From positions 124,001-188,000 of the forward strand of contig JAJCKG010000001.1 of NCBI GenBank assembly GCA_020558355.1: a stretch of 64,000 nucleotides of DNA. The letters run 5' to 3'. Under the pieces are notes generated by a model that saw only the letters and a list, made by a program, of their open reading frames with translations, did no database searches and was not told the origin of the DNA. The translations under genes and the position numbers were made by a program. Origin of the DNA: a bacterium 210820-DFI.6.37 (GTDB lineage: Bacteria > Bacillota > Clostridia > Peptostreptococcales > Anaerovoracaceae). Below are positions 42,042 through 50,800 of the stretch, in pieces. How positions within the stretch are numbered: position 1 is the stretch's first letter; every line of letters starts with the position of its first letter.

Positions 42042-42850
42042 TGCAGTACCCCTACTTTCTTCAGGCTGAAAACAGAAACTGCCGGTTCCGCCTCAATCCG
42101 AAGCCATTGGGAATCCTCTGTCTTCTTCACCCGCGTTACCGTTCCGATAACCAGCCCCGCGGGATAGGTTCCGATGCCGGAAGTGATAAGGCAGTCGCCT
42201 TGCTTGATCGCTTCCGTTTCATCCGCCAGATATCCCGTCAGCTTTCCCTGCCCATCGCTTTCGATAACGCCCGTCTGGCCGTTCCCGCCTTCAATCTGAA
42301 AGCTAATTTTTGTCTGACGGGCCAGTACAGACACTACCCTGGCGGTCCGGCCGGATACTTCCGACACTTTCCCCACCAGCCCATCTCCGCTGACAACCGC
42401 CGCTCCCTTTGTGATTCCGCTTCCGCTGCCTTTATCAATTGTAAAAACTCCCTGCCATTGAGAAAGATCCAGCCCGGTTACATTGGCCGCGGTTACCTCT
42501 GTTTCAGCCGGAATCTGATAATCAAAAATCCCGCACAGCCGCTCTAGCTCCTCTTTTTCCTCCCGGCTTAGCTTCAGCTGCCTGTTCTGCTGCTTCAGCT
42601 TTTGGTTCTCCTCTTTCAGCGCTTCATTTTCCCTCATTTGTGTTTTAAATCCGAAAATGCCCTGAAAGCCATTTCTGATCCCTTGGGCAGTACGGGATAT
42701 CGGCGCTGTTATAAAGGAGACCGCGTCCCGCGTCCCGCCTTTTATTCCGTTTGGGCCGCCCCGGAATTTCACCAGTATGCCCGCGGCTACCAAAAATATC
42801 AAGGCAACGCAGATCAGGATCTTTAAATTGTTCTGTTTCTTCGCTTTCAT
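42038..42850 (-). CDS. mreC: Rod-shape-determining protein MreC
   Basis: A 270-residue periplasm-facing scaffold protein. One N-terminal membrane helix (LKILICVALIFLVAAGILV), a coiled coil (residues about 70-105, LKEENQKLKQQNRQLKL) and the beta-barrel core (GAAVVSGDGLVGKVSEV) are all visible. MreB, its usual upstream partner, is not encoded here; radC precedes it instead. Confidence 0.93.
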   Translation of the reverse strand: MKAKKQNNLKILICVALIFLVAAGILVKFRGGPNGIKGGTRDAVSFITAPISRTAQGIRNGFQGIFGFKTQMRENEALKEENQKLKQQNRQLKLSREEKEELERLCGIFDYQIPAETEVTAANVTGLDLSQWQGVFTIDKGSGSGITKGAAVVSGDGLVGKVSEVSGRTARVVSVLARQTKISFQIEGGNGQTGVIESDGQGKLTGYLADETEAIKQGDCLITSGIGTYPAGLVIGTVTRVKKTEDSQWLRIEAEPAVSVFSLKKVGVLQ

Positions 42851-42869
42851 GCTTTCCGGCCTTTCTCTG

Positions 42870-43547
42870 TTACATCAGCCCTTCACTTTTCAGGCTTATA
42901 TATGTACCATCCCCAATAATGATGTGATCCAGCACATTGATTCCCAGGATCTCCGCCGCTTCAGTCAGTCTCTCTGTCGTTTTCAGATCCTCCTGGCTGG
43001 GGCTGGGATCGCCGCTGGGATGATTATGTACCAGAGCTACCGCGGCGGCGCCGCGCTTTACCGCCTGCGAAAACACTTCCCTGGGATGAATCAGCGTGGA
43101 GCACAGATCGCCTATGGAAACCTCACACTCTTCCAGTATTTTTCCTTTTGCGTTAATCAGCAGCGCCACAAAATGTTCCTTCTTATAGTATCTCATTCTT
43201 CCCATAAAAAGTTGCGCGATATCGTCAGGATTTGTGATTTCTTTTTTGATTTTTCTTGGGTGCGTTTCCACTCGTTTCCCCAGTTCTACAGCAGCCAGAA
43301 TCTGGCAGGCCTTTGCCATTCCCATTCCCTTGATCTGTTGCAGCTCTTCGGGAGTACAGTCCTGCAGAAATAAAATGCCGCTTTCATCCAGCGACAGAAT
43401 TTCCTGGGCAAGCTGGATCGCCGTTTTTTCTTTGGTGCCTGTCCGCAGCAAAATGGCCAGAAGCTCCGCGCTGGACAACGCCTCTTTCCCCTGAAACAGC
43501 ATTTTTTCTCTCGGCCGCTCCTCCCGCGGCAAGCCTTTTAATTTCAT
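42870..43547 (-). CDS. radC: RadC family JAMM-domain protein
   Basis: A 225-residue protein with an N-terminal helix-hairpin-helix region (LQQIKGMGMAKACQILA) and a C-terminal MPN/JAMM domain with the HNHPSGDPSPSQED metal site. Despite the name, a repair role is disputed; the activity is unknown. GGGGGA precedes the ATG at 43547. It leads the unit radC-mreC-mreD-mrdA-minD. Confidence 0.9.
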   Translation of the reverse strand: MKLKGLPREERPREKMLFQGKEALSSAELLAILLRTGTKEKTAIQLAQEILSLDESGILFLQDCTPEELQQIKGMGMAKACQILAAVELGKRVETHPRKIKKEITNPDDIAQLFMGRMRYYKKEHFVALLINAKGKILEECEVSIGDLCSTLIHPREVFSQAVKRGAAAVALVHNHPSGDPSPSQEDLKTTERLTEAAEILGINVLDHIIIGDGTYISLKSEGLM

Positions 43548-43615
43548 AAAATATTCCCCCTTTTTATGTTTTACATATTTTACCATCTATTTTTTCTTTC
43601 TTCAAGGAATTCCCT

Positions 43616-43645
43616 TTTATATTTTTGCCCGCTCGGGCCATAATA
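43616..43645 (+). promoter_or_regulatory. Possible forespore (sigma-F/G type) promoter of the DUF1540 gene
   Basis: TTTATA (43616-43621) and CATAATA (43639-43645) with 17 nt between. CATAATA fits the sigma-G/F -10 pattern; the -35 match is partial. No good sigma-A -35 is seen. Inference only. Confidence 0.4.
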
Positions 43646-43675
43646 TTAGCGAGAAGAAAAAAGGAGGTAATTCAA

Positions 43676-43837
43676 ATGAGCAGAATTAACGAAAGTATCA
43701 AATGTACTGTAGAGCAGTGCGCAAACCATGCGGGGACTCAGAACTATTGTTCCCTGGACTGTATTACAGTAGGAACACATGAAGCTTGCCCTACTGTAGA
43801 TCAGTGCACAGACTGCATGTCTTTCAGATGTAAATAG
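43676..43837 (+). CDS. Small Cys-rich DUF1540 protein
   Basis: A 53-residue protein with seven cysteines (IKCTVEQCANHAGTQNYCSLDCITVGT...CPTVDQCTDCMSFRC in order). The spacing is that of the DUF1540 domain, found in many spore-formers, often with metal-binding or sporulation links; function unknown. AAAGGAGG precedes the ATG, 17 codons inside a longer frame. It lies directly before sigK, both on the plus strand. Confidence 0.88.
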   Translation: MSRINESIKCTVEQCANHAGTQNYCSLDCITVGTHEACPTVDQCTDCMSFRCK

Positions 43838-43918
43838 GACCATGCACTTTTGCCTGGGTCAGGCACTTCCCCTCTGGATTTTGCATATAGTAAAAATCAA
43901 TAGAGGGGGTTTACATAA

Positions 43919-44563
43919 ATGAGTGTTTCCTTTCCGAAACCATTATCCGCTAAAGAAGAAGAGCATTACATATCCCTTTATGAATCGGGAGATGAGGATG
44001 CGAAGAATATCCTGATCGAACGCAATCTCCGGCTTGTAGCCCACATTGCGAAAAAATATACAGGTACCGGTTATCCGGCTGATGATCTGATTTCCATCGG
44101 GACCATCGGCCTGATAAAAGCCGTCAGCACTTACAGCAGCAGGAAAGCTGCCAGGCTGGCAACTTACGCGGCCAAGTGCATCGAAAATGAGATCTTAATG
44201 AGTATACGTTCATCCAAGAAAAACAAAGCGGAGGTCTCTCTTTCTGTTCCTATCGGGATTGATAAGGATGGAAATGAAATCAGTTTTAACGATATTCTTG
44301 GAACTGACCCGGATGAGATCCTTGATGACATCAGCCTGCAGATCCAAATTACAAAACTGACGCAGGCCATTGATTCGGTACTGACACCAAGAGAAAAAAC
44401 AGTGATCCTGAACCGGTATGGGATTTTCGGTCATGATTCCAAAACACAGCGGGAGGTAGCCGCTGCTCTGGGAATCAGCCGTTCCTATGTATCCCGTATC
44501 GAAAAGAAAGCCCTGCTGAAGCTTCGGGAAGAACTGAAATATGAAAGGACAGACGGCGTCTAG
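43919..44563 (+). CDS. sigK: Sporulation sigma factor K (no pro-sequence)
   Basis: Late mother-cell sigma factor. The 214 residues align with mature SigK from SFPKPLSAKEEEHYISL on: region 2 (NLRLVAHIAKKYTGTGYPADDLISIGTIGLIKAV) and region 4 (LTPREKTVILNRYGIFGHDSKTQREVAAALGISRSYVSRIEKK). The ~20-residue pro-sequence of Bacillus SigK is missing. An in-frame TAA lies right before the ATG, so no longer form exists. The gene is whole, not split by a skin-type element. A ribosome site GAGGGGG precedes the start. Confidence 0.95.
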   Translation: MSVSFPKPLSAKEEEHYISLYESGDEDAKNILIERNLRLVAHIAKKYTGTGYPADDLISIGTIGLIKAVSTYSSRKAARLATYAAKCIENEILMSIRSSKKNKAEVSLSVPIGIDKDGNEISFNDILGTDPDEILDDISLQIQITKLTQAIDSVLTPREKTVILNRYGIFGHDSKTQREVAAALGISRSYVSRIEKKALLKLREELKYERTDGV

Positions 44564-44579
44564 CCGCCGGTCCTTTTTT
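44544..44579 (+). terminator. sigK terminator
   Basis: AAGGACAGACGGC pairs with GCCGCCGGTCCTT (small mismatches), followed by TTTTTTG. The 5' arm lies within the last codons of sigK. Confidence 0.82.
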
Positions 44580-44634
44580 GTTCTAGGCTCCTTTTATTCC
44601 CTGGCGGGGTACTGCTGTCAGCGCCTTAAAGCTC

Positions 44635-46260
44635 CTAAAAATCCACAGACTGTTCAAAGCTTTCGGAATCGCTGAGATATTGGGCGATCTTCGCGAAAAC
44701 CGGCGCCGCCGAATTGCTTCCGGACTGTCCGTTTTCCATAAATACCGTAATGGTATATTCCGGCTTCTCGGCCGGAACAAAGCCGGTCATCCACCCATGC
44801 ACCACGTCTTTTCCTTCCATATGACTTTCCGCCGATCCGGTCTTCCCAGACATGGAGACATCCGCTTTCACTCCGCTTCCGGAACCGGAGATCATGGTTT
44901 CCGCCATCATTTCCCGCAAGTTTTCTACAGCGTCTCGGCTGATGATTCTGCTGAGACTTTCCTGGCTTTCTTCTGACTGTTCTACCTCCTCCAGCAGGAG
45001 ATGTACACCGGGATCCGTCCCTCCGCTGGCTACAAGGTTGGTCATATGGGCCACCTGCAGGGGTGTCATAAGCAGCTCCCCCTGACCGATGGACAAATTG
45101 GCGATGGCCGCGCCGGACGCCTGCTGGGTGGTCATCAGGTTTCCTTCCTTTTCTCCCGGATAGCCTTCCATCGCTGTTTTTCCCAGTCCCATGTTCCGCG
45201 CCATATCCAGAATCGCTTCGGCTCCCACCTTTTTTCCCACCTGAATAAACGCGCAGTTGCAAGACTTGGCAAACGCGTCTTTCAGCGTAATAGTCCCGTG
45301 CCCGGCTTCGCCTCCTGTTTTGCATTTTACGGTTTTTCCATTGATCGTTTCAGATCCGTTGCACACAAAGGTCTGATCCAAACTCATCCCCTGCTCCAGG
45401 GCCGCGGCCGCCACAACAATTTTAAAGACCGAACCGGGAGGGTATTCTCCCTGGGTCACTTTATTGACCAGTTCACTGCTGCCGCTTTTTATATAGGTAT
45501 TGATCTTAGCCGGATCGAAAACAGGAGTGCTTGCTGACGCGACGATTTCCCCGGTCTTGCTCTTCAGCACCACCGCCGCGCCGCTGGTTTCAGCTTCCGC
45601 CAGCAGCTGTTCCACTTTTTTCTGCAGGCCTGCCTCCAATGTAGTTGTAACGCCCTGCTTTACATAGGAATCCTGATCCTTCGCGGTTGTCACTGACAAA
45701 CCCCGTCCCCGCAGGATCTGCCCTTTTACATCCGCTGTTGTAAAAATGCGTTTGTTGAGCAGGGAAAGCTCTTCATCACACATCAGTTCTACGCCTGACG
45801 CGCCGCTGGAATCCTTGGGATTTACATAACCCAGGATGTGAACGGCGCTCTGATTTTCTCCGTACCGCCGTCCCGCTTCAATAATATAGGCCGAAGAATT
45901 TCGTATAAGCCGATCCCCTGTTCTTTTGTTATAGGTTTCGGAAGCGAACACCCGGTAGCCGTTATCGCCGTTAGGGACCTCCTCCGCGCCCAGGCTGTTC
46001 AGAGCGTTCATAGTTTCTCCGTCAAAACAGTTCTTCCGTATAATGTAAATGTATTCCTGATGGTTTCCCACAAGCGGCGTGCCGTTTCGGTCATAAATGA
46101 TCCCCCTGCTGTTTGCTCCGTCCAGAGAAACCAGCTGCTGAGCGGAAGCCGCCTTGGACAGATCTTCATGTCCCCCGATCTGTATATAAGCCAGCCGTCC
46201 CACCAGCGCAATCAGAATCAGCCCCATAAAAAGACTGGTCAGCAGCAATCGTTTTCTCAT
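44635..46260 (-). CDS. Class B penicillin-binding protein (SpoVD-like)
   Basis: A 541-residue transpeptidase. It has an N-terminal membrane helix (LLLTSLFMGLILIALVGRLAYIQ), then SRGIIYDRNGTPLV of the dimerisation domain. The catalytic motifs are PPGSVFK (SxxK), KSCNCAF (SxN) and MSGKTGSAES (KTG). No PASTA domains are present. It lies beside sigK, so a cortex-synthesis role like SpoVD is plausible but not shown. Its ribosome site (AAAGGGG) falls inside a strong hairpin. Confidence 0.9.
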   Translation of the reverse strand: MRKRLLLTSLFMGLILIALVGRLAYIQIGGHEDLSKAASAQQLVSLDGANSRGIIYDRNGTPLVGNHQEYIYIIRKNCFDGETMNALNSLGAEEVPNGDNGYRVFASETYNKRTGDRLIRNSSAYIIEAGRRYGENQSAVHILGYVNPKDSSGASGVELMCDEELSLLNKRIFTTADVKGQILRGRGLSVTTAKDQDSYVKQGVTTTLEAGLQKKVEQLLAEAETSGAAVVLKSKTGEIVASASTPVFDPAKINTYIKSGSSELVNKVTQGEYPPGSVFKIVVAAAALEQGMSLDQTFVCNGSETINGKTVKCKTGGEAGHGTITLKDAFAKSCNCAFIQVGKKVGAEAILDMARNMGLGKTAMEGYPGEKEGNLMTTQQASGAAIANLSIGQGELLMTPLQVAHMTNLVASGGTDPGVHLLLEEVEQSEESQESLSRIISRDAVENLREMMAETMISGSGSGVKADVSMSGKTGSAESHMEGKDVVHGWMTGFVPAEKPEYTITVFMENGQSGSNSAAPVFAKIAQYLSDSESFEQSVDF

Positions 46261-46265
46261 AATAA

Positions 46266-46308
46266 AAACACCCCTTTAAAAGTAGCTTTCCCTTTTAAAG
46301 GAGTGTTT
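46266..46308 (-). terminator. Hairpin overlapping the PBP ribosome site
   Basis: A 17-bp stem, AAACACTCCTTTAAAAG against CTTTTAAAGGGGTGTTT (one G-T pair), loop 9 nt, then TTTTATT and the PBP ATG. It can terminate transcripts from the DUF1015 gene. It also buries the AAAGGGG ribosome site of the PBP. Confidence 0.8.
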
Positions 46309-46333
46309 ATGCTTTCTCTCTTATATTAAAGGC

Positions 46334-47575
46334 TTATAACGAATGCACGAACAATCCGCTTCCCAGTTTTGGCTCAAACCAGGTGGATTTCGGCGGCATA
46401 ACCATATCGTGATCGGAAACCGCGAGAAGATCCGCGATTTCTACCGGATGTACAGCAAAGGCCACCTTCATATCTTCATGGCATCTTTTTTCCAGCTCGG
46501 AAAGTCCTCTGATTCCGCCTACAAAATCGATACGCTTATCTGTACGCGGATCTTCGATGCCCAGAATCGGATTCAGTACATTATTCTGCAGGATAGCCAC
46601 ATCCAGGGAGTCGATGACATGATCCGGAATAATCTCGTCTTTCGCGGTAAGCTTGTACCAGTTGTCTTCCAGGAACATGGCAAAGCAGTGCTTTTCCTCC
46701 GGCCGGTAAGCTTCGCTTCCCTTTTTCTCCACTTCAAACCCGGCTTCTTTGATTTTTTCAATAAACGCTTCGGCTGTATTTCCGCCCAGATCTTTTACTA
46801 CCCGATTATAGTCGAAGATGTGCAGATCCGCGTCTGGGAATACCACGGCCATAAAGAAGTTAAATTCCTCATCACCGGTGTAGTCCGGGTGTTCTTCTCT
46901 TCTCTTGAGTCCCACTTTGCAGGCCGACGCGCTTCTGTGATGTCCATCGGCAATGTAAAGCGCCGGGATTTCGCCGAACAGGCCGGTGAGGCTTTCTACG
47001 GTTTTTGGATCGTCGACTACCCAGAGGGTATGCTGGATGCCGTCTTCTGTTGTCAGGTCATAGACCGGCTCCTTTGCCGCTGCCCAGCCCTCTACCAGAA
47101 CCCGGATTCTCTTGTCATCCCGGTAAGTCAGGAATACCGGTTCTGTATTAGCGTTGCAGATATCAAAGTGGTTAATTCTGTCCAGCTCTTTTTCAACTCT
47201 GGTAAATTCATGCTTTTTGATGGTATTGTTCTGATATTCATCTACAGATACCGTGCCTACAATGCCGGTCTGAACTCTTCCATCCATAACCTGACGGTAG
47301 ATATAGAGGGAAGGCGTCTCATCCTGAATAAAAACGCCCTTTTCCAGAAAGTCCGCGATGTTGCTCTTCGCTTTTTCATAAACGCTCCTGTCATAAGGGT
47401 CCTCCTGCTGAGGAAGATCGATCTCCGATCTGCAGATATGAAGGAAGCTGTACGGATTTCCCTCTGCCATCTGAGACGCTTCTTTCCGGTTCATTACATC
47501 ATAAGGGAGTGACGCTACTTTATCCGCGTACTCCTGTGCCGGCCTGATGGCCTTAAACGGTCTAACAATTGCCAT
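46334..47575 (-). CDS. DUF1015 family protein
   Basis: A 413-residue cytosolic protein of the widely conserved DUF1015 family (starts MAIVRPFKAIRPAQEYADKVASLPYDVMN; also ADGHHRSASACK and PKSTWFEPK near the end). The His-rich ADGHHR motif suggests an enzyme, but no function is established. In many anaerobes it lies by D-3-phosphoglycerate dehydrogenase and serine genes; here it follows cmk, overlapping it by 14 nt. Confidence 0.9.
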   Translation of the reverse strand: MAIVRPFKAIRPAQEYADKVASLPYDVMNRKEASQMAEGNPYSFLHICRSEIDLPQQEDPYDRSVYEKAKSNIADFLEKGVFIQDETPSLYIYRQVMDGRVQTGIVGTVSVDEYQNNTIKKHEFTRVEKELDRINHFDICNANTEPVFLTYRDDKRIRVLVEGWAAAKEPVYDLTTEDGIQHTLWVVDDPKTVESLTGLFGEIPALYIADGHHRSASACKVGLKRREEHPDYTGDEEFNFFMAVVFPDADLHIFDYNRVVKDLGGNTAEAFIEKIKEAGFEVEKKGSEAYRPEEKHCFAMFLEDNWYKLTAKDEIIPDHVIDSLDVAILQNNVLNPILGIEDPRTDKRIDFVGGIRGLSELEKRCHEDMKVAFAVHPVEIADLLAVSDHDMVMPPKSTWFEPKLGSGLFVHSL

Positions 47576-48227
47576 TTTTTTCTATCTCCTTTAATATATA
47601 ATCTGTAACTTCTTCAATGCTCATTCCCGTTGTATCCAGCTCCCGCGCGTCCTCTGCCTTGCGCAGCGGATTCAGCTCTCTTGTCATATCATTATGGTCT
47701 CTTTGGAGTATATCCTCCAGCACCTGCTCATAAGTGACCTGCTGGCCTTTTTCTTTCAGCTCGTCAAATCTGCGGCGGGCCCTTTCTTCCGGGGAAGCGG
47801 TCATAAAAAACTTGTATTCCGCGTCGGTAAGCACATTACTTCCGATATCTCTGCCATCCATAATGACGCTTTTGGACTGTCCCATCCCTCGCTGAAGCTG
47901 AACCAGTTTTTCCCGTACCTGGGCCAGAGCGGAACACTCCGACGCCTTTTTCGATATCTCCGGGGTGCGGATCTTATCGTTGATGACGTTGCCGTCCAGA
48001 ATGATATTTCCTTTGGAAAAATCGATTTCCGTTTCATCCAGCAGCGTTTTTAACGCCTGGGCGTCACCCGGATCGACACCTTGCTTCAGGACTTTGTATC
48101 CGACTGCCCGGTACATGGCGCCTGTGTCGATATAGTCGATCCCCAGTTTTTTCGCGACGGCTTTGGCTATGGTGCTTTTTCCCGCGCCGCTGGGTCCGTC
48201 AATGGCTACTCTGATCCTGTTCTCCAT
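47562..48227 (-). CDS. cmk: Cytidylate kinase
   Basis: Phosphorylates CMP and dCMP. The 221 residues contain the P-loop DGPSGAGKST (residues 10-19), IDTGAMYRAVGYKV, VIMDGRDIGSNV and the LID region SPEERARRRFDELKEKG. Length and motifs are standard. It lies after nrdR on the same strand (13 nt apart). Confidence 0.96.
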   Translation of the reverse strand: MENRIRVAIDGPSGAGKSTIAKAVAKKLGIDYIDTGAMYRAVGYKVLKQGVDPGDAQALKTLLDETEIDFSKGNIILDGNVINDKIRTPEISKKASECSALAQVREKLVQLQRGMGQSKSVIMDGRDIGSNVLTDAEYKFFMTASPEERARRRFDELKEKGQQVTYEQVLEDILQRDHNDMTRELNPLRKAEDARELDTTGMSIEEVTDYILKEIEKNGNC

Positions 48228-48240
48228 TGTGTACCTTCCT

Positions 48241-48705
48241 TTACTTTGTCTTTTTGCTTGTCAGCAGTTTTTCAATTTCAGCTACAAAGGTATTGATATC
48301 TGTAAACTGGCGGTACACGGACGCAAAGCGGACATAAGCCACTTCATCCAGCTTGCGCAGCTGCTCCATAATCAGCTCTCCAATGAAGGCGCTTTCCACT
48401 TCTTTTTCCATCATATTATTCAGGCCCCGCTCGATGTCGTCTACAACCTTTTCGATGTCCGCCATGGCTACCGGACGTTTTTCACACGCCTTGACGATCC
48501 CGCTCATGATTTTATTGCGGTCGAAGGCTTCCCTTCTGCCGTCTTTTTTGATGACCATGAGGATCATCTCTTCTACTTTTTCATAAGTTGTAAACCGCTT
48601 TCCGCAGGAATCACACTCCCGCCTTCTGCGAATCGCATGTCCATCTTCTGTATGTCTGGAATCGATTACTTTTGTGTCCTGATTTTCACAAAACGGGCAT
48701 CTCAT
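48241..48705 (-). CDS. nrdR: Transcriptional repressor NrdR
   Basis: Represses ribonucleotide reductase genes on sensing (d)ATP. The zinc ribbon has CPFC at 3-6 and CDSC at 31-34, followed by the ATP-cone ([29 protein letters not shown]). The length of 154 is standard. No nrd genes are adjacent. Confidence 0.96.
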   Translation of the reverse strand: MRCPFCENQDTKVIDSRHTEDGHAIRRRRECDSCGKRFTTYEKVEEMILMVIKKDGRREAFDRNKIMSGIVKACEKRPVAMADIEKVVDDIERGLNNMMEKEVESAFIGELIMEQLRKLDEVAYVRFASVYRQFTDINTFVAEIEKLLTSKKTK

Positions 48706-48785
48706 TTACAGTATCCCTCCTATAACTTCCATTGCTGTAACCTGCACTCTGATTTTACTACATATTGTGTTTTTTGCCAAGTGAT

Positions 48786-49052
48786 TTAAATTCCGGTATC
48801 TAAAGTATCCAGCGCGAGCGGCAGATCCACCAGGATCACGTCTTCTCCTATAGTCTTCACATTTTTCCACTTGATGACAATGTCCTCGCTTTCTCTTCCG
48901 AATATGTTAAAAAGGCCCCGCTGTCCCGGCAAAACGATGCCTTCGATTTTCCCTTCCTTCAGATTGATCTCAATATCATAGACAAAGCCCATACTCTTTC
49001 CGTCATAAATATTGATGACTTCCTTATTCTTAATGTTCTCCGTATTTAACAT
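48786..49052 (-). CDS. YlmC/YmxH-family PRC-barrel protein
   Basis: An 88-residue PRC-barrel protein (KEVINIYDGKSMGFVYDIEIN, GQRGLFNIFGRESEDIVIKW, VILVDLPL). Members are linked to sporulation in Bacillus and Clostridia; the molecular role is unknown. It lies between nrdR and the AGCS symporter, and follows a terminator. Confidence 0.88.
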   Translation of the reverse strand: MLNTENIKNKEVINIYDGKSMGFVYDIEINLKEGKIEGIVLPGQRGLFNIFGRESEDIVIKWKNVKTIGEDVILVDLPLALDTLDTGI

Positions 49053-49091
49053 AATTTATCCCCCTTTTATGTTTGTCCTTATATGTATATT

Positions 49092-49141
49092 AAAAACCGG
49101 CAGAAATAAGAACGTTTTTTCATTCTTATTCTGCCGGTTTT
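49092..49141. terminator. Terminator between the AGCS symporter and the PRC-barrel gene
   Basis: A near-perfect 20-bp stem (AAAACCGGCAGAAATAAGAA against TTCTTATTCTGCCGGTTTT), T-rich on both ends. It serves the symporter gene on the minus strand. Confidence 0.88.
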
Positions 49142-49168
49142 CTTTATGCTGTGAAGCGCATAATAAGC

Positions 49169-50593
49169 TTATGAAAGTCTGTTTTCAGATAGACGTTTGA
49201 AATAACTCCTGGTCTCCGCCACAATAACACCGTTCAGCGCGAGCAGAGCAATCAGGTTCGGAATAGCCATCAGGCCGTTGAAGATATCCGCGATGGTCCA
49301 TACCGCGCTGACTGTGATAAACGGACCTGCCAATACAGCCAGGATGTAAAGCCACCGATAAGTAGTCAAAACACCTTTATGTCCGCCGGAAAGGTATTCC
49401 AGACAGCGTTCGCTGTAGTAATCCCATCCCAGGATCGTCGTAAAGGCAAAGAACGCCAGACATAACATCAGTACAAAGGAGCCTGCCTCCGCGGACCATG
49501 GAAGTCCCTCTCCAAAGGCAATGGCTGTTACCTGTACGCCTTCCAGTCCCTTTTCCATCGCGACATCATAAGCGCCTGTTACCATAATGGTCAGCCCTGT
49601 CATAGTACAGATAATCACTGTATCGACAAAGGTTCCTGTCATAGAAATCAGTCCCTGTCTTACCGGTTCCTTTGTCTGTGCCGCCGCCGCCGCGATCGGC
49701 GCGCTTCCCAGGCCGGCTTCATTGGAGAAGATTCCTCTCGCTACACCCTTTTGCATTGCCAGCATCAAAGCGCCCAGCGCTCCGCCCGCTGCCGCTCTCA
49801 GGCCAAACGCGCTGGATACTACTGTAACTACAGCATTTGGAATCTGAGAAATATTCGCGATAAGGATCGCCACACAGATGACTACATAGGCAATCGCCAT
49901 GAACGGTACAACAATAGTTGTAACGCTTGAAATACGCTGGATTCCGCCGATTACTACCAGCGCGGTAAGGATGGCGACTACGATGGCGGTAACTACGATG
50001 GAAATGGAATAATCCCGACCAAACAGAGCAATGGTATTCTGATTATCCGGGTCAAAGAAACCCTGAGCCGCTGACGCGATACCGTTTACCTGTGTAATGG
50101 TACCGATTCCCAGAAGCCCCGCGCCAATGCCGAAAATAGCAAAGAGCTTGGCAAGCCATTTCCAGTTCTTTCCCATTCCGTTCTCAATGTAATAGAACGG
50201 TCCGCCCAACGCGTGTCCATCTGGCTTCAATACGCGGTATTTAATAGCAAGGAGTCCTTCCGAATACTTGGTCGCCATTCCAAAGCAAGCCGCTATGACC
50301 ATCCAGAACAAGGCTCCCGGCCCTCCGGCTACAACAGCTGTCGCAACGCCTACAATGTTTCCTGTACCGATGGTTGCCGCCATTGCGGTACAAAGCGCGC
50401 CGAAGCTGGAGACTTCTCCTTCTCCATTGGTTTCATTCCTTACCATGTACTTGAGAGCCAGTCCCAGTTTTCTAAACTGCAGGATCCCAAGCCGGATCGT
50501 AAGGAAAATACCGGTACCCATAATCAGTATGATCATCGGCACTCCCCACACCACACCATCGATGCTGTCCAATAATGCTGTAAATTGATTCAT
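49169..50593 (-). CDS. Na+/alanine(glycine) symporter, AGCS family
   Basis: A 474-residue sodium-coupled symporter with about eleven helices. Family segments are ATIGTGNIVGVATAVVAGGPGALFWM, FSNEAGLGSAPIAAA and WDYYSERCLEYL. It imports alanine or glycine. The leader contains a glycine riboswitch, so glycine is the likely substrate or signal. Own terminator; the gene stands alone. Confidence 0.94.
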   Translation of the reverse strand: MNQFTALLDSIDGVVWGVPMIILIMGTGIFLTIRLGILQFRKLGLALKYMVRNETNGEGEVSSFGALCTAMAATIGTGNIVGVATAVVAGGPGALFWMVIAACFGMATKYSEGLLAIKYRVLKPDGHALGGPFYYIENGMGKNWKWLAKLFAIFGIGAGLLGIGTITQVNGIASAAQGFFDPDNQNTIALFGRDYSISIVVTAIVVAILTALVVIGGIQRISSVTTIVVPFMAIAYVVICVAILIANISQIPNAVVTVVSSAFGLRAAAGGALGALMLAMQKGVARGIFSNEAGLGSAPIAAAAAQTKEPVRQGLISMTGTFVDTVIICTMTGLTIMVTGAYDVAMEKGLEGVQVTAIAFGEGLPWSAEAGSFVLMLCLAFFAFTTILGWDYYSERCLEYLSGGHKGVLTTYRWLYILAVLAGPFITVSAVWTIADIFNGLMAIPNLIALLALNGVIVAETRSYFKRLSENRLS

Positions 50594-50626
50594 TTTTTTC
50601 TACCCTCTCTACTTAAATAATAAAAT

Positions 50627-50786
50627 GAAAAAAAGCCGATAAATCGACTTCCAGAGATAGGGCAAAGCTATTGAGATAATTAAAAACTATCCGCTCTGTC
50701 CTTTTGCCTGAGAGATCATCAGAATCGGTTTTGTTCTGACTTACACCTTCGGCGCTCGTTATTTGAGACTCTCCAGAGAATCATAG
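50627..50786 (-). ncRNA. Glycine riboswitch (single aptamer) with terminator platform
   Basis: On the minus strand, CTCTGGAGAG, then GCGCCGAAGGTG, then CTCTCAGGCAAAAGGACAGAG matches the gcvT-type glycine aptamer core. One complete aptamer is visible; no second full copy follows. Downstream, AAGTCGAT / ATCGGCTT and TTTTTTT form a terminator just before the symporter gene. The linker (CTATCTCTGG) may be the remnant ghost partner described for single aptamers. Confidence 0.93.
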
Positions 50787-50800
50787 TTTCTTTCCAGCCC

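Noticed and set aside
43860..43918. Sigma-E type promoter before sigK
   Set aside because: CATATAGT resembles a -10 but no matching -35 lies 14 nt upstream; evidence too thin to list.
46343..47512. A 389-codon open frame on the plus strand opposite the DUF1015 gene
   Set aside because: Shadow of a conserved gene; its protein resembles no family and has no ribosome site.
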